A stretch of DNA of 42,080 bases from Parvibaculum sp. (GCA_019635975.1 JAHBYM010000009.1:1-42080), one strand, 5' to 3'; shown: positions 1 through 9,090, counted from the stretch's first letter. Numbers and translations are program-made. The notes: generated by a model from the letters alone, not told the origin.

Positions 1-86
1 CCGTGCTCCGCGGCAATGCGGGCGGCACGCACACCGCCCGAGCCCGCACCGATGACGAATAGGTCATAGTCGTATTTGCCGGCCAT
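1..86 (-). CDS. gor: Glutathione-disulfide reductase, N-terminal start only
   Basis: Only the first 28 codons lie in the window; the rest runs off the left edge. The peptide contains DYDLFVIGAGSGGVRAA, which is the FAD-binding Rossmann motif (GxGxxG) typical of the pyridine nucleotide-disulfide oxidoreductase start. The wording closely matches alphaproteobacterial glutathione reductases, which use NADPH to reduce oxidised glutathione in the cytoplasm. The redox-active CxxxxC motif is beyond the edge, so a related dihydrolipoamide dehydrogenase or mercuric reductase cannot be fully excluded. It lies 16 bp downstream of rpiA on the same strand, an rpiA-gor arrangement common in alphaproteobacteria, so it is probably cotranscribed. 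Confidence 0.8.
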   Translation of the reverse strand, partial: MAGKYDYDLFVIGAGSGGVRAARIAAEH

Positions 87-102
87 GCTTTGCTCCCGAA
101 AC

Positions 103-801
103 TTATTTCTTTTCGATGATATCGGTGCCCGACGGCGTTCCTACAATGGCCAGCGACGCGATGCCGACGAACAATCCATTGTCGACGACACCCGGAATGC
201 GGTTCAGCGCGGGCGCCAGCGCGTCCGCATCGGGGATCGCGCCGAAAGCGCAATCATAGATGAAGTTGCCGTTGTCGGTGAAATAGGGTTCGCCGTACTC
301 GTCGGCGCGGCGCGACATCCTGCCGGTGCAGCCAAGCGCGCCCGCCACTTCGGCGATCTTGCGCGCGGTGACCGGGGCGCCGAAGGGCACCACCTCCACC
401 GGCAGCGGAAAGGCGCCGAGCGTCTTCACGACTTTCGAGGCATCGGCAATGACGATCATGCGGTCCGACGCCGTCGCCACGATTTTCTCGCGCAGCAGCG
501 CGCCGCCGCCGCCCTTGATGAGCCGCAATTCGATGTCGAGCTCATCGGCGCCGTCGACGGTGATGTCGAGATGCGGCGTGTCGTCGAGATTGGTCAGCGA
601 GATGCCGAGGCTTTCGGCAAGTTTGCCCGTGCGCTCCGATGTCGGCACGCCAACAATTTCGAGCCCCTCCTTCACACGCGCGCCGAGTGCGCGAACGAAA
701 TGCTCGGCGGTCGAGCCGGTGCCGAGACCGAGCTTCATGCCGGGCTCGATGAAATCCAGCGCGCGGACGGCCGCCGCCTTCTTCTGTTCGTCGGCATTCA
801 T
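103..801 (-). CDS. rpiA: Ribose-5-phosphate isomerase A
   Basis: This 232-aa protein interconverts ribose-5-phosphate and ribulose-5-phosphate in the non-oxidative pentose phosphate pathway. The family signatures are all visible: [12 protein letters not shown] near residues 24-35 (phosphate binding), DGADE at 83-87 and [11 protein letters not shown] at 96-106, which contains the catalytic-base glutamate. Length is normal for RpiA. The ATG lies 3 bp beyond the gabD stop, with a purine-rich GGGG about 9 bases upstream inside the gabD end. This points to a gabD-rpiA-gor transcript with translational coupling. Nothing is unusual in the sequence. Confidence 0.97.
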   Translation of the reverse strand: MNADEQKKAAAVRALDFIEPGMKLGLGTGSTAEHFVRALGARVKEGLEIVGVPTSERTGKLAESLGISLTNLDDTPHLDITVDGADELDIELRLIKGGGGALLREKIVATASDRMIVIADASKVVKTLGAFPLPVEVVPFGAPVTARKIAEVAGALGCTGRMSRRADEYGEPYFTDNGNFIYDCAFGAIPDADALAPALNRIPGVVDNGLFVGIASLAIVGTPSGTDIIEKK

Positions 802-804
802 GCG

Positions 805-2265
805 TCAGAGCCCCGCCATTGCGACATATTTGATTTCGAGAAATTCCTCGAGACCCCAGGGCCCACCTTCGCGGCCAAGCCCGGATTCCTTGTAGCCGCC
901 AAAGGGCGCGACCTCGGTGGAGATCAGCCCGGCATTGACGCCGACAAGACCGCATTCGAGTGCCTCGGCGACGCGCCAGACACGGCCGATGTCGCGGCTG
1001 TAGAAATAGGATGCGAGACCGAACGGTGTGTCGTTGGCGAGTGCGACCGCTTCATCCTCTGTGTCGAAGCGGAAGACCGGGGCAAGGGGGCCGAAGGTTT
1101 CCTCGCGCGCGGCCTTCATGTTTTGCGCCATGCCCGAAATGACCGTCGGCTCGAAGAAGGAGCCGCCTCTCGCGTGGCGCTTGCCGCCGGCGCGGATTGT
1201 CGCGCCGCCGGCGACCGCATCCGCCACATGCTCCTCGACCTTCTCGACCGCGGCCATGTCGATCAGCGGGCCCTGCACGACGCCGTCCTCGAAGCCGGAG
1301 CCAACTTTCAGGCCCGCGACCTTCGCCGCCAGCTTTTCGACGAATTCGTCATGGACGCCCGCCTGTACCAGAAAGCGATTGGTGCAGATGCAGGTCTGGC
1401 CGGTGTTGCGGTATTTCGAGGCGACCGCGCCTTCGACCGCCGCGTCGATGTCGGCATCGTCGAAGACAATGAAAGGTGCGTTGCCGCCGAGTTCGAGCGA
1501 GATCTTCTTGACGGTGGAGGCCGCCTGTTTCATCAGCTCCTTGCCGATTTCGGTGGAGCCGGTGAAGGTCAATTTTCGCACGAGCGGGCTCGACGTCATT
1601 TCGCCGCCGATGGCGCCGGCCTTCCCGGTGATGACACTGAGCAGACCGGCGGGCAGACCGGCGCGTTCAGCAAGCTCCGCCAATGCAAAGGCCGAGAGCG
1701 GCGTCGCGGTGGCCGGCTTCACCACCATCGCGCAACCGGCGGCGAGCGCCGGCGCGGCCTTGCGAGTGATCATGGCGGCCGGAAAATTCCACGGCGTGAT
1801 GGCCGCGCAAACACCGATGGGTTGTTTCAGCACGACGATGCGGCGGTCGGACGTCGGCGCCGGCACGGTCGAGCCGTAAACGCGTTTGGCTTCCTCCGCG
1901 TAAAATTCGATGAAAGCGGCGGCATAGGCGATTTCGCCCTTGGCCTCGGCGAGCGGCTTGCCCTGCTCGGCCGTCAGAATCGCGCCGAGATCGTCCTGGT
2001 TCTGCATCATCAGATCGAACCAGCGCCGGAGCACGGCCGAACGCTCCCTCGCCGGACGCGCGCCCCACGCCTTTTGTGCGCGCGCCGCGGCTTCGAGGGC
2101 GCTGCGCGTCTCGGCTTCACCAAGCGATGGGATCGTCACAATCGTCTCGCCCGTTGCCGGGTCGGTCACGGCGATCTGCGGCGCCTTGTCGCCCACCCAT
2201 TTTCCGTCGATATAACAACGGCTTTTCAGCAGGGATTTGTCCTTGAGGCGATCGGCAAGCGTCAT
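805..2265 (-). CDS. gabD: NAD(P)-dependent succinate-semialdehyde dehydrogenase
   Basis: A 486-aa aldehyde dehydrogenase of the GabD type, oxidising succinate semialdehyde to succinate in the GABA/4-aminobutyrate route. Visible signatures are TPWNFP near 158-162, VVKPA (Lys183, cofactor binding), FTGST near 234-238, the general-base Glu258 in ELGGNAPFIV, and the nucleophile Cys292 in GQTCICTNR, followed by EETFGPLAPV and the C-terminal PFGGYKESGLGREGG. The CIC arrangement around the nucleophile is typical of SSADH. The ATG has AAAGGA seven bases upstream. Related semialdehyde dehydrogenases share these motifs, so the exact substrate is family-level inference. It appears to be the first gene of the operon with rpiA. 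Confidence 0.92.
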   Translation of the reverse strand: MTLADRLKDKSLLKSRCYIDGKWVGDKAPQIAVTDPATGETIVTIPSLGEAETRSALEAAARAQKAWGARPARERSAVLRRWFDLMMQNQDDLGAILTAEQGKPLAEAKGEIAYAAAFIEFYAEEAKRVYGSTVPAPTSDRRIVVLKQPIGVCAAITPWNFPAAMITRKAAPALAAGCAMVVKPATATPLSAFALAELAERAGLPAGLLSVITGKAGAIGGEMTSSPLVRKLTFTGSTEIGKELMKQAASTVKKISLELGGNAPFIVFDDADIDAAVEGAVASKYRNTGQTCICTNRFLVQAGVHDEFVEKLAAKVAGLKVGSGFEDGVVQGPLIDMAAVEKVEEHVADAVAGGATIRAGGKRHARGGSFFEPTVISGMAQNMKAAREETFGPLAPVFRFDTEDEAVALANDTPFGLASYFYSRDIGRVWRVAEALECGLVGVNAGLISTEVAPFGGYKESGLGREGGPWGLEEFLEIKYVAMAGL

Positions 2266-2362
2266 AAGAAGTCCTTTGGAATAACCGGCGGCGGTCTGTA
2301 TCCTGCCCCCTTGTTAGCACTCCGGCCCGATGCCGGAAAGAGGCCGGAAAAGACCCCAGCGC

Positions 2363-3505
2363 ATGAAGGCTACCGCATTCTTTTCAGAGACTTACGCCGA
2401 AGCCCGCGCGCGCTTTCTGACGGCGGCGGATGCGGCGGGCGGGCGCATTGCGACTTACGAGAACATGTCGGCGCGCGGACCGGGCGATGCGCGGCTTTTC
2501 ACCGATAGTGCGTGGTTCGGACCTGCGGATGCCGGAACGGTGTTGCTCAATACTTGCGGCACACACGGCGCGGAGGGCTATGGCGGATCGGCGGCGCAAC
2601 TTGCCTGGATCAGCGATGGCGGGCCCACGCGGATGCCGCATGGTGTCGCGGTGCTGATGGTGCATGCGGTCAACCCGTTCGGCTTCGCCTGGGGATTGCG
2701 CGGCACCGAGAACAATGTCGATCTCAACCGAAATTTTCTCGATCACAACGCGCCGCATCCCGAAAATCCGTTTTACGACGAGTTGCATCCGTTGCTTTGC
2801 CCCGAGCGGATCGACGACGCGGCGATCCAGAAAATGCTGGTGGCGGGCGCGCGTTTTATCGAACGCCACGGACAATGGGCGCTTGAGGATGCGATCAGCC
2901 GCGGGCAGTACACGCATCCGGACGGCTATCATTTCGGCGGGCTGGCGCCCGAGTGGTCTAACCTGACGATGCGGCGCATTGTGCGCGAGGAATTGCCCCG
3001 CGCGCATCGCGTCGGCTTCATCGACTGGCATTCGGGCCCGGCGGGCGACGGCGAGCTGATCCATCTTTGTTTTTCGGACCCCAAGGGTGCCGGGTTCGCG
3101 CGCGCCGCCTCATGGTGGGGGCGTGAGGCGCTGGACCCCAAGACCGTCGATACGATGTGGGGGTCGAAGCGGCCGACGCGGCGCGGCATCATGTTCTGGG
3201 GGCTTGAAGCGCAGCTGGGCCCGAGGGCCGAATTTGCCGGCGCCGTCATCGAATTTCGTTCGGCGCAAACGAAAGGCAATGCGGCGAAGGCAATGCGTGT
3301 GCCGATGCTCGAACGCTGGCTGCGCTTCGTGGGCGGCTTCGATGCGCCGGAAGCGCCCGGCTATTTTGAGGAAATCCGCGACGACTACGCGCCGCGCCGG
3401 CAATCCTGGCAGGAGAATGTCGTCGCCAATGCGCTTGCCTGCTACGAGACGACGCTTGCCGGGCTTGGGCAATGGGAACGCGAAGGATTGCGCGCAGCGG
3501 ATTGA
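2363..3505 (+). CDS. M14-like zinc carboxypeptidase family protein (DUF2817)
   Basis: A 380-aa predicted zinc metallopeptidase or amidohydrolase. The M14 pattern is recognisable: HGAE (His68, Glu71) supplies the first two zinc ligands, LNRNF (Asn122-Arg123) is the substrate carboxylate-binding pair, DWHSG (His222) is the third ligand and IEFRS (Glu296) is the likely catalytic glutamate. This layout matches the DUF2817 branch, whose substrates are unknown. An in-frame ATG lies 33 bp upstream, but the chosen start has the more typical family N-terminus and follows a purine-rich stretch. It runs convergently into the broken GNAT gene, ending only 3 bp from it. No signal peptide is visible. Confidence 0.8.
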   Translation: MKATAFFSETYAEARARFLTAADAAGGRIATYENMSARGPGDARLFTDSAWFGPADAGTVLLNTCGTHGAEGYGGSAAQLAWISDGGPTRMPHGVAVLMVHAVNPFGFAWGLRGTENNVDLNRNFLDHNAPHPENPFYDELHPLLCPERIDDAAIQKMLVAGARFIERHGQWALEDAISRGQYTHPDGYHFGGLAPEWSNLTMRRIVREELPRAHRVGFIDWHSGPAGDGELIHLCFSDPKGAGFARAASWWGREALDPKTVDTMWGSKRPTRRGIMFWGLEAQLGPRAEFAGAVIEFRSAQTKGNAAKAMRVPMLERWLRFVGGFDAPEAPGYFEEIRDDYAPRRQSWQENVVANALACYETTLAGLGQWEREGLRAAD

Positions 3506-3508
3506 TCG

Positions 3509-3999
3509 TCAGTCCAGCGCGAAGTCGTAGCGCACTTCCATGATGTGCGGATAGCGGGCGAAGCCGACGGGACGGCGCGCAGCGAGGCGGCCGCCCATGC
3601 GTTCGTAGAAATGACGCGCTTTCGGATTTTCCTCCAGCACCCAGAGATGCGCCGTGCGGTGGCCGAGACATCCGATCTCGTCGAAGAGATGCGTCAACAA
3701 TTCGCGGCCGAGGCCATGCCCGTGGTCCTGCCGTCTCACATAAAGCGTCGTTACCTCGGCATCGCGCATATGACCGAAACCGACGGATGCACCCGATTGT
3801 TCGGCGATCCAGGCGATACCTTCACCGAGCGCGCGGCGCCATTCGGCCGTCGAACGGGCGACATCGAGCCCGCCGAGGATCGGCCGCGGCAAGATGCCGG
3901 ATAGGCCTCCCGCCAGCAGGCGACTTTCAGGCGCGCGATCGTCTCTTCGTCGGCGCCGGGCCGGGCCATCCGCATCCGGTATCGGGTCAGCACGTTCAT
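3509..3999 (-). pseudogene. GNAT N-acetyltransferase disrupted by a one-base frameshift
   Basis: Two frames together encode one GNAT protein. The first 34 codons, from the ATG at 3999, read MNVLTRYRMRMARPG through CWREAYP. The remaining C-terminal 130 residues, starting around LPRPILGG, continue in another frame and contain the acetyl-CoA-binding R-x-x-G-x-G/A-like stretch RRQDHGHGLGRELL and the late NPKARHFYERMGG motif. GNATs of this type normally read AYPGILP across the junction. Restoring one G at 3897-3898 in a G/C run restores this reading, giving about 163 aa. The gene is therefore either a recent pseudogene or contains a sequencing error. Its substrate is not predictable. Confidence 0.75.
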
Positions 4000-4101
4000 G
4001 GCGCCATCATGCCGCAAAAGCGGCCCCCTGCCGATGGCGAAATGGACCTGTTGCAAGTGGCGGCGCCGGCATATGGAAGACCGCCGGAAAATGAGGCTGA
4101 C

Positions 4102-4692
4102 ATGACCGAAACGATATGCGCCGTGCCGCTCGAATGTGGCGATATGCGGCTGGAGCCGCTGGCGGAAGGCCATCGGACCGGGCTCGAGGCGGCGGGCGAC
4201 GCCGCTGACATCTGGGCTTTCATGCCCTATGACGGACGAGGCGCCGGCTTTGCACGATGGTTCGACTGGTCCCTCGACCTGAATACCGGGAATCGGGAGG
4301 CGGTGTGGGCAGTTCGCCGGATCGGGGACGACGCCCTTGTCGGCAGTACACGCTACCTCAACATCGCGTCGCACGACCGGCGGGTTGAGATCGGCGGCAC
4401 ATGGTATGCGCCGGCGGTCTGGGGCAGCCGCGTCAACCCGGCCTGCAAGCTGATGCTGCTTGCGCATGGGTTCGAGACGCTGGGGCTCAACCGCATCGAG
4501 TTCAAGACCGACGCCCGCAACGCCCGCTCGCAGGCCGCCATCGCCAAGCTCGGGGCGACGCGGGAGGGCGTTTTCCGCCGCCACATGGTGCTGCATGACG
4601 GGCATGTCCGCGACACGGTTTATTTCTCGATCATCCGCGAGGAATGGCCGGACGTTAAGGCGCGGCTTGAGGAGAGACTTGCCAGCGCCTGA
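4102..4692 (+). CDS. GNAT family N-acetyltransferase, RimJ/RimL type
   Basis: A 196-aa acetyltransferase of the Acetyltransf_3 group. It has the N-terminal RLEPLAEGHRTGL segment, the central GSTRYLNI strand, IGGTWYAPAVWGSRVNPACK leading to the acetyl-CoA site, and the C-terminal LNRIEFKTDARNARSQAAIAKLG followed by EGVFRRHM, which is diagnostic of RimJ/RimL-like proteins. Substrates in this group range from ribosomal protein N-termini to small amines, so no specific one is assigned. The reading frame is open further upstream, but the ATG at 4102 is preceded by GGAAAATGAGG and matches family N-termini. It lies 43 bp before the phosphatase gene on the same strand, so the two may be cotranscribed. 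Confidence 0.88.
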   Translation: MTETICAVPLECGDMRLEPLAEGHRTGLEAAGDAADIWAFMPYDGRGAGFARWFDWSLDLNTGNREAVWAVRRIGDDALVGSTRYLNIASHDRRVEIGGTWYAPAVWGSRVNPACKLMLLAHGFETLGLNRIEFKTDARNARSQAAIAKLGATREGVFRRHMVLHDGHVRDTVYFSIIREEWPDVKARLEERLASA

Positions 4693-4735
4693 GGCCCATG
4701 CGAGACAGACCGGGCCGCAACTATCCCGGACGAAC

Positions 4736-5422
4736 ATGACCCGCCCCACCCTGCTTTTCGATCTCGACGGTACGCTGGCCGACACCGCGCTCGATCTCTG
4801 CGAGACGATGAACGTCATTCTGGAGATGCATGGGCGCGCGCGCGTGCCGCAGGAGCGCGTGCGGCATCTCGTGGGCGGCGGTGCGCGGCTGCTGCTGGAT
4901 CGCGGCTTTCGCGAAACGGGCGCGCCGGCCGACCCGGCGCAGCTCGACCGGAGCTTCAATGAGTTCATCGACTATTACGGCAAGCATATCGCCGACCACA
5001 CCAAGCTCTGGCCGGGCGTGCGCGACCAGCTCGACTGGCTTGCGGAGCGGGATGCGCTGCTCGGCGTCTGCACCAACAAGCCCGAGCAGCTGTCGCGGCA
5101 ATTGCTGGAGATGCTCGGCATCGACCGCTATTTCCCGGTGGTGATCGGCGGCGATACGCTGCCGGTCAAGAAACCCGATCCCGAGCATCTTTTCGAGGCA
5201 ATCCGCCGGCTCGACGGCGATGCCGGCCATTCGGTGATGGTGGGCGACTCGGCAGCCGATATCGAGGCGGCTAAAAATGCGCGCATTCCGTCGATCTGCG
5301 TCAGCTTCGGCTATACGCAGGTGCCGGTGGCCGAACTCGGTGCCGACCTGGTGATCGACCATTTCGACGCGTTTCCGGCGGCGTTGACGAAGCTGCTGCC
5401 GGGGCATTTCGGCCGGACTTGA
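4736..5422 (+). CDS. gph: Phosphoglycolate phosphatase (HAD family)
   Basis: A 228-aa haloacid-dehalogenase-fold phosphatase that would hydrolyse 2-phosphoglycolate, a by-product of DNA repair and oxygenation reactions. The HAD motifs are complete: DLDGTLADT with nucleophile Asp9 and acid/base Asp11, CTNKP with Thr113, the motif III lysine in PVKKPDP near 143-149, and GDSAADIEAA with Asp171 and Asp175. The helical cap spans about 20-85. The fit to Gph is good, although other small HAD phosphatases look similar. The start has no long purine-rich leader, but the frame and N-terminus match the family. It is followed 36 bp later by the tRNA-Val gene. Confidence 0.88.
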   Translation: MTRPTLLFDLDGTLADTALDLCETMNVILEMHGRARVPQERVRHLVGGGARLLLDRGFRETGAPADPAQLDRSFNEFIDYYGKHIADHTKLWPGVRDQLDWLAERDALLGVCTNKPEQLSRQLLEMLGIDRYFPVVIGGDTLPVKKPDPEHLFEAIRRLDGDAGHSVMVGDSAADIEAAKNARIPSICVSFGYTQVPVAELGADLVIDHFDAFPAALTKLLPGHFGRT

Positions 5423-5458
5423 CCGGCCAAAGCCGCCGCCCTATAGACGGGCTCTTCC

Positions 5459-5534
5459 GGACGGTTAGCTCAGTTGGTAGAGCACTGTGTTCACATCGCA
5501 GGGGTCACTGGTTCGAGTCCAGTACCGTCCACCA
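5459..5534 (+). tRNA. tRNA-Val(CAC)
   Basis: The 76 bases fold as a complete cloverleaf. The acceptor stem pairs GGACGGT with ACCGTCC, the D-arm is GCTCAGTTGGTAGAGC, and the anticodon stem CTGTG/CGCAG encloses the loop TTCACAT with anticodon CAC (reads GUG). The T-arm is ACTGG-TTCGAGT-CCAGT, the discriminator is A and CCA is encoded. The 3' end from 5517 is also the left attachment site of the island, and its duplicate is at 31826-31845. The tRNA stays intact because integration regenerated its 3' end. Confidence 0.97.
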
Positions 5535-5536
5535 TC
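5517..5536 (+). repeat. attL: 20-bp direct repeat inside tRNA-Val
   Basis: GTCCAGTACCGTCCACCATC, covering the T-arm 3' strand, acceptor 3' strand, CCA and two further bases of the tRNA gene. It is identical to 31826-31845. A tRNA 3' end is the commonest crossover target of tyrosine recombinases. Confidence 0.92.
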
Positions 5537-5606
5537 GCCAACTAAGGCGTTGAAATTCCAGCAACCCACTGAATGCTAAGCGCTTTTTCTTCCGAAAGTA
5601 CCGCCA

Positions 5607-5618
5607 AACTGGTACACA
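5607..5618 (+). promoter_or_regulatory. Candidate integrase arm-type site (left)
   Basis: AACTGGTACACA occurs here, between attL and the integrase start, and again exactly at 31753-31764, 62 bp inside attR. A shorter copy, TTGGTACACA, is at 31742-31751. Repeats placed near both ends of an element resemble arm-type binding sites of tyrosine recombinases. Function is inferred from position only. Confidence 0.4.
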
Positions 5619-5624
5619 AAGCGG

Positions 5625-7334
5625 ATGGAAGAGATGGCGAAACATCCATGGTTGTTTAGGCGCGGAGACCGCTATTACCTTCGCGCTCGGATACCGATCG
5701 ATCTTGTCGCCAGCTATCAGAAATCCGAGATCAAACGATCCTTGGGGACCGCCGACAGGCGCGAAGCGGAGAAGCGTGTCCGCATCGAAAGTGCGAAAGT
5801 CGAGCGAGAGTTTGAGGACCGGAGGCGGGCGCTCGAAACCCGAAACCAGCCGATAGAAACCGTCCCCAGCTACATCCTCGATAGCATTGTCCAGGAGTGG
5901 CTGTCGGAGCATCTCCGGAAGATGGAAGCCAATGATGAGACTTTCATGGCAACCAAAGAGGAACTGGCCGAATGGCGCACTACCGCCGAACAGGACGTTT
6001 CGGAGCTCCAGAATGCTCTGGTTCGGCGGGATACGAGCCTCGTCTATTCGGAAGCAAAAGAACTTCTGGTCAGCAGGAAGATAGGCCCAGAAACCGACAG
6101 GACGGCTTTCAGGCGGTTTTGCCTTCTACTACTTCGTGCCCGGCTGTTCGCGGCCCAGAAAGGTTTACAGGAGCTCCAGGGCGCACATCCGGCGTCATTA
6201 CCAGTCCCGTCTTTCAATGCACAAGGCGTTCGCGTGCAGGGGGCTCAGATAGGCAACGGCGCAGAAAGAACCCTAAAGGCCTCTGTTACTCTCGGCGAGC
6301 TGATTAAACGCCATGCGGAGGACCCCCGGCGAAAAGACCTAAGCCCAAAAACGATCATCGGATACAGGATCGTACTCAAAACTCTGGAGGAAGTGTTCTC
6401 CCGCGACAAGCCGATAAGAGAGATTTCGAAGGATGATTGCCGTGAGGTGTTCAAACTTCTCGAACGTCTGCCGGTCAACGCGAGCAAGCTCTATCCGGGG
6501 ATGACGGTCAGAGAATGGGCGGCTCTGGAGGATGCAAAACGCATTAGCGCAAAGACCGTAGCGACCCATATGGGAAACTTAAGTGCGCTCTTTCGCTTTG
6601 CTGTCGACGAGGGTCTCCTGGAGAGAAACCCAGCAAGCAAAATCTACTCGATCCCTAAAGGAGCCAGAGGAAAGCGAAAGCCCTTCTCTGCAGATCAACT
6701 CAACAGAATTTTCAGGCATGCGCCGTTCCACAGGCCTTTTGTCCAGTGCAATTCGAAAAGGGATGAAACTAAGGCCCATCAATTCTGGGCCCCTCTCCTC
6801 GCCCTGTGGACAGGGATGAGAGCCAATGAAATTCTGCAGCTCGGTACCGCTGACGTTCGGGTGGTCTCTGGCATCGCTGTAATAAGGGTCGCCTTTGACG
6901 AAACCCGCGACGACATGCGTCTCAAAAGCGAGGGAGCCACGCGGATTATCCCCATACATCCCGAGCTTGAGCGGTTGGGCTTCCTAAAGTTCGCTCAGGC
7001 GCAGCAGGACAGCAAAAATCAGCTCCTGTTTCCAGAGACAAGGCTGGACGCGCACGGATACCGGAGCGACGACTTCAGCAAGTGGTTCGCGCGACACCTG
7101 AAAGCGGCCGACGCGAAGGAGGCGCGCACGTCCTTTCATTCGTTTCGACACAATTTTCGCGATGCGCTACGCAATGCCGGTGTTCCCCAGGAGAGGTCCA
7201 GACGGCTTGGTGGCTGGGCGGGAGACGGCAGCGCTGACGAAGGGTACGGAGATGGTTTCAGCGCGGCAGAGCTGCACAAGGAAATCTGCAAGATCGCCTA
7301 TCCGGGGATCGATCTATCACACTTGGCAACGTAG
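5625..7334 (+). CDS. Tyrosine recombinase (site-specific integrase)
   Basis: This 569-aa integrase most likely catalyses insertion and excision of the island at tRNA-Val. The N-terminus HPWLFRRGDRYYLRARIP is the DUF6538-type domain common in proteobacterial island integrases. A SAM-like core-binding domain covers about 220-340 (SVTLGELIKRH, GYRIVLKTLEEVF). The catalytic domain carries the first arginine in LWTGMRANEI, HSFRHNFRDAL (the HxxR box), GGWAG where Trp replaces the usual His, and a likely nucleophilic Tyr in DEGYGDG. An alternative ATG nine bases downstream has GGAAGAG directly before it, so the first three residues are uncertain. The gene is adjacent to attL, as expected for an active integrase. 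Confidence 0.93.
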   Translation: MEEMAKHPWLFRRGDRYYLRARIPIDLVASYQKSEIKRSLGTADRREAEKRVRIESAKVEREFEDRRRALETRNQPIETVPSYILDSIVQEWLSEHLRKMEANDETFMATKEELAEWRTTAEQDVSELQNALVRRDTSLVYSEAKELLVSRKIGPETDRTAFRRFCLLLLRARLFAAQKGLQELQGAHPASLPVPSFNAQGVRVQGAQIGNGAERTLKASVTLGELIKRHAEDPRRKDLSPKTIIGYRIVLKTLEEVFSRDKPIREISKDDCREVFKLLERLPVNASKLYPGMTVREWAALEDAKRISAKTVATHMGNLSALFRFAVDEGLLERNPASKIYSIPKGARGKRKPFSADQLNRIFRHAPFHRPFVQCNSKRDETKAHQFWAPLLALWTGMRANEILQLGTADVRVVSGIAVIRVAFDETRDDMRLKSEGATRIIPIHPELERLGFLKFAQAQQDSKNQLLFPETRLDAHGYRSDDFSKWFARHLKAADAKEARTSFHSFRHNFRDALRNAGVPQERSRRLGGWAGDGSADEGYGDGFSAAELHKEICKIAYPGIDLSHLAT

Positions 7335-7674
7335 CGCTCAGGCAGTCTCAGCACGCGAAGTGACGCAGATTTCCGCAGATTTCCGGAGAGTATGGTCTTC
7401 AAAAAATTGATCAATTCATCGACTCTTTCGCAGTTGCAAAATTCGTTAGGTGAAGCGGCACGGAGCCAAGCAGGTACGAAGCCGTCCCGCGCCCTCGAAG
7501 CCATTCGTCTTGTGGCATCGCCTAATGTCGGTCCAACCGATATTGTTTTCGCTGTCGCAAGCGCATCTGGTTGGGGAGTTGGCGCCGATCCGATCACTCT
7601 GCATTCCGCACCCCGGATCGGGAAAACGTATGACTGTTCGGCAGACCTCAGGTTTCAGCTGTTGGCGCTGTCGG
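7335..7674. other. Gap between integrase and the 468-aa gene; no gene called
   Basis: This 340-bp stretch has overlapping short open frames on both strands, but none has a convincing ribosome-binding site or a recognisable domain. A tandem GCAGATTTCC repeat occurs at about 7374-7394. The two neighbouring genes end toward this stretch (convergent), so it probably holds transcription ends, but no clear T-tract hairpin was found. Confidence 0.4.
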
Positions 7675-9081
7675 CTAGGGCTGGAAATCTATTGCCTGAC
7701 GTAATACTTCGAGAAAAGGCCGGTAGCGTTGAGTGAGAACGTACCTCCGTCGTGGATACCGTACAGACATCTGTGTTCGCCTCAATACGCGCGCCCGCGT
7801 GCTGACGAGATACTCACAAGCCGCTCGGAGATGCGGAGCGTTTTCGGGCTCAACGCCGCCTTCTCGAACTAGAAGGGTGACCAAGTCGGTCAGAACGCGA
7901 CGGTCCCCGCTTGCGGACTGAGAAATGTAATAGAGCAAGTTCACCAAGGTTGGCAGTCGCCGCGGGCCAGTCTGCAATACCGGCTCTACCTCCCGAAATA
8001 CGCGATCCAACCGGCCGGCGGCATCCTCCATCGCAACTGCCAGCAACTCAAACACCCCGTCGACATCGGAAACGCCCCAGCTTCGGCGTGGCGCGCTTCG
8101 TCCCAAGAGACGGCGGAGGTTGTTCTTGTATCGGACCTCGTAGCGCGTCCTATCTGTGGTCTTGGCATATAGGCTTAGCTCCACGTCTTGGCGGCCGAGA
8201 GCTACGGTCACGCTCGGTGCATTCGAAACACGCTCCCGCGAAGCTATGAGCGGCGATTGCGCGGACGCTTGATCATGTGAGATTGCGTAATCGCGCCTTT
8301 GCGCGGCAAGAGATTGCGCCGCCAGCACCGGCGCCACTCTGTGCACATGATCTATGGCTTCAGGCGTATCAAGTTCCGTATAGATTTCGCAGCGGTAGAT
8401 TGTGCACTCAGTCCAGTTAAATCGCCGAACATGATCTTCCTCCGGTTCATCGTCTTCGTCGGACAGCATCATGTTCATGACGTGACCATCCCGCATCATG
8501 CGCGAGAGACGACCATCTCGAACTTCAATCATGTTGGCGATTTCGAAAAGATAGTGATCAATAAATTCAAATGCGGCTTCCACATATCGGCGCGCGAGCG
8601 CCATGTGGTCTTGGGGCGACAGCCGCCTGTCGTCCGGAATGAAGTTGTTGGCCCCATCCAGAGTTGCCACTTCGCCCGCCACGGGAGGTGCCTCAGGTGC
8701 GATGAGGGTCAGAGCATCTAGCGTCAGCAGTTCGGTTGGGTGATATGGGTGCGCGCCCTGCAATCGCGATGGGTTGAGGTTCAAACGGGCAGTGAAAGTC
8801 GCTATTCCACCGCGTGCGGCGCGGAACAGGAGCTCACCTGTCAGAAACGGTGTTGCAACAATTGCAAGTGTTGAGCGCTTGTTGCCGCGCCCGCGCTGAA
8901 AATAAGGTAGCGCATTTGCGCTCTCCAGGAATGTTGCGAGTGCTACTCCTGGGTTGAGGGCGAAGCGGTTGTCCGCGCAGAAGAGGCGTAGTGCATCGAT
9001 ATGTAGAGGGGTGCTTTGCGCTATGGAGGGGGTCTGGGGTTCTTGGGCTGGCCGTCTACTTGTTCGTCGTGGTGATCGCAT
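7675..9081 (-). CDS. Hypothetical protein, 468 aa, island-encoded
   Basis: I do not recognise this family. The frame is open from 9192, giving up to 505 aa, but the ATG at 9081 is preferred because the message just upstream has GGGGGA and AGGAGG; ATG 9132 is the alternative. The chain is mostly soluble and arginine-rich. It has an acidic patch DEDDEPEEDH near the middle, and VELSLYAKTTDRTRYEVRYK, whose wording resembles the core strand of some rolling-circle or phage replication proteins; this is too weak for a call. No membrane segments are visible. It lies directly downstream of the serine recombinase on the same strand; its upstream start codons overlap or abut that gene. Confidence 0.7.
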   Translation of the reverse strand: MRSPRRTSRRPAQEPQTPSIAQSTPLHIDALRLFCADNRFALNPGVALATFLESANALPYFQRGRGNKRSTLAIVATPFLTGELLFRAARGGIATFTARLNLNPSRLQGAHPYHPTELLTLDALTLIAPEAPPVAGEVATLDGANNFIPDDRRLSPQDHMALARRYVEAAFEFIDHYLFEIANMIEVRDGRLSRMMRDGHVMNMMLSDEDDEPEEDHVRRFNWTECTIYRCEIYTELDTPEAIDHVHRVAPVLAAQSLAAQRRDYAISHDQASAQSPLIASRERVSNAPSVTVALGRQDVELSLYAKTTDRTRYEVRYKNNLRRLLGRSAPRRSWGVSDVDGVFELLAVAMEDAAGRLDRVFREVEPVLQTGPRRLPTLVNLLYYISQSASGDRRVLTDLVTLLVREGGVEPENAPHLRAACEYLVSTRARVLRRTQMSVRYPRRRYVLTQRYRPFLEVLRQAIDFQP

Positions 9082-9090
9082 TAGTCCCCC

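Noticed and set aside
76-2508. 810-codon open frame on the plus strand
   Set aside because: Antisense shadow of gabD and rpiA in high-GC DNA; the product has no domain and is arginine-rich.
7392-7736. 114-codon open frame on the plus strand
   Set aside because: GGAG only 3 bases from the ATG, overlaps the convergent 468-aa gene, and no recognisable domain; not strong enough to call.
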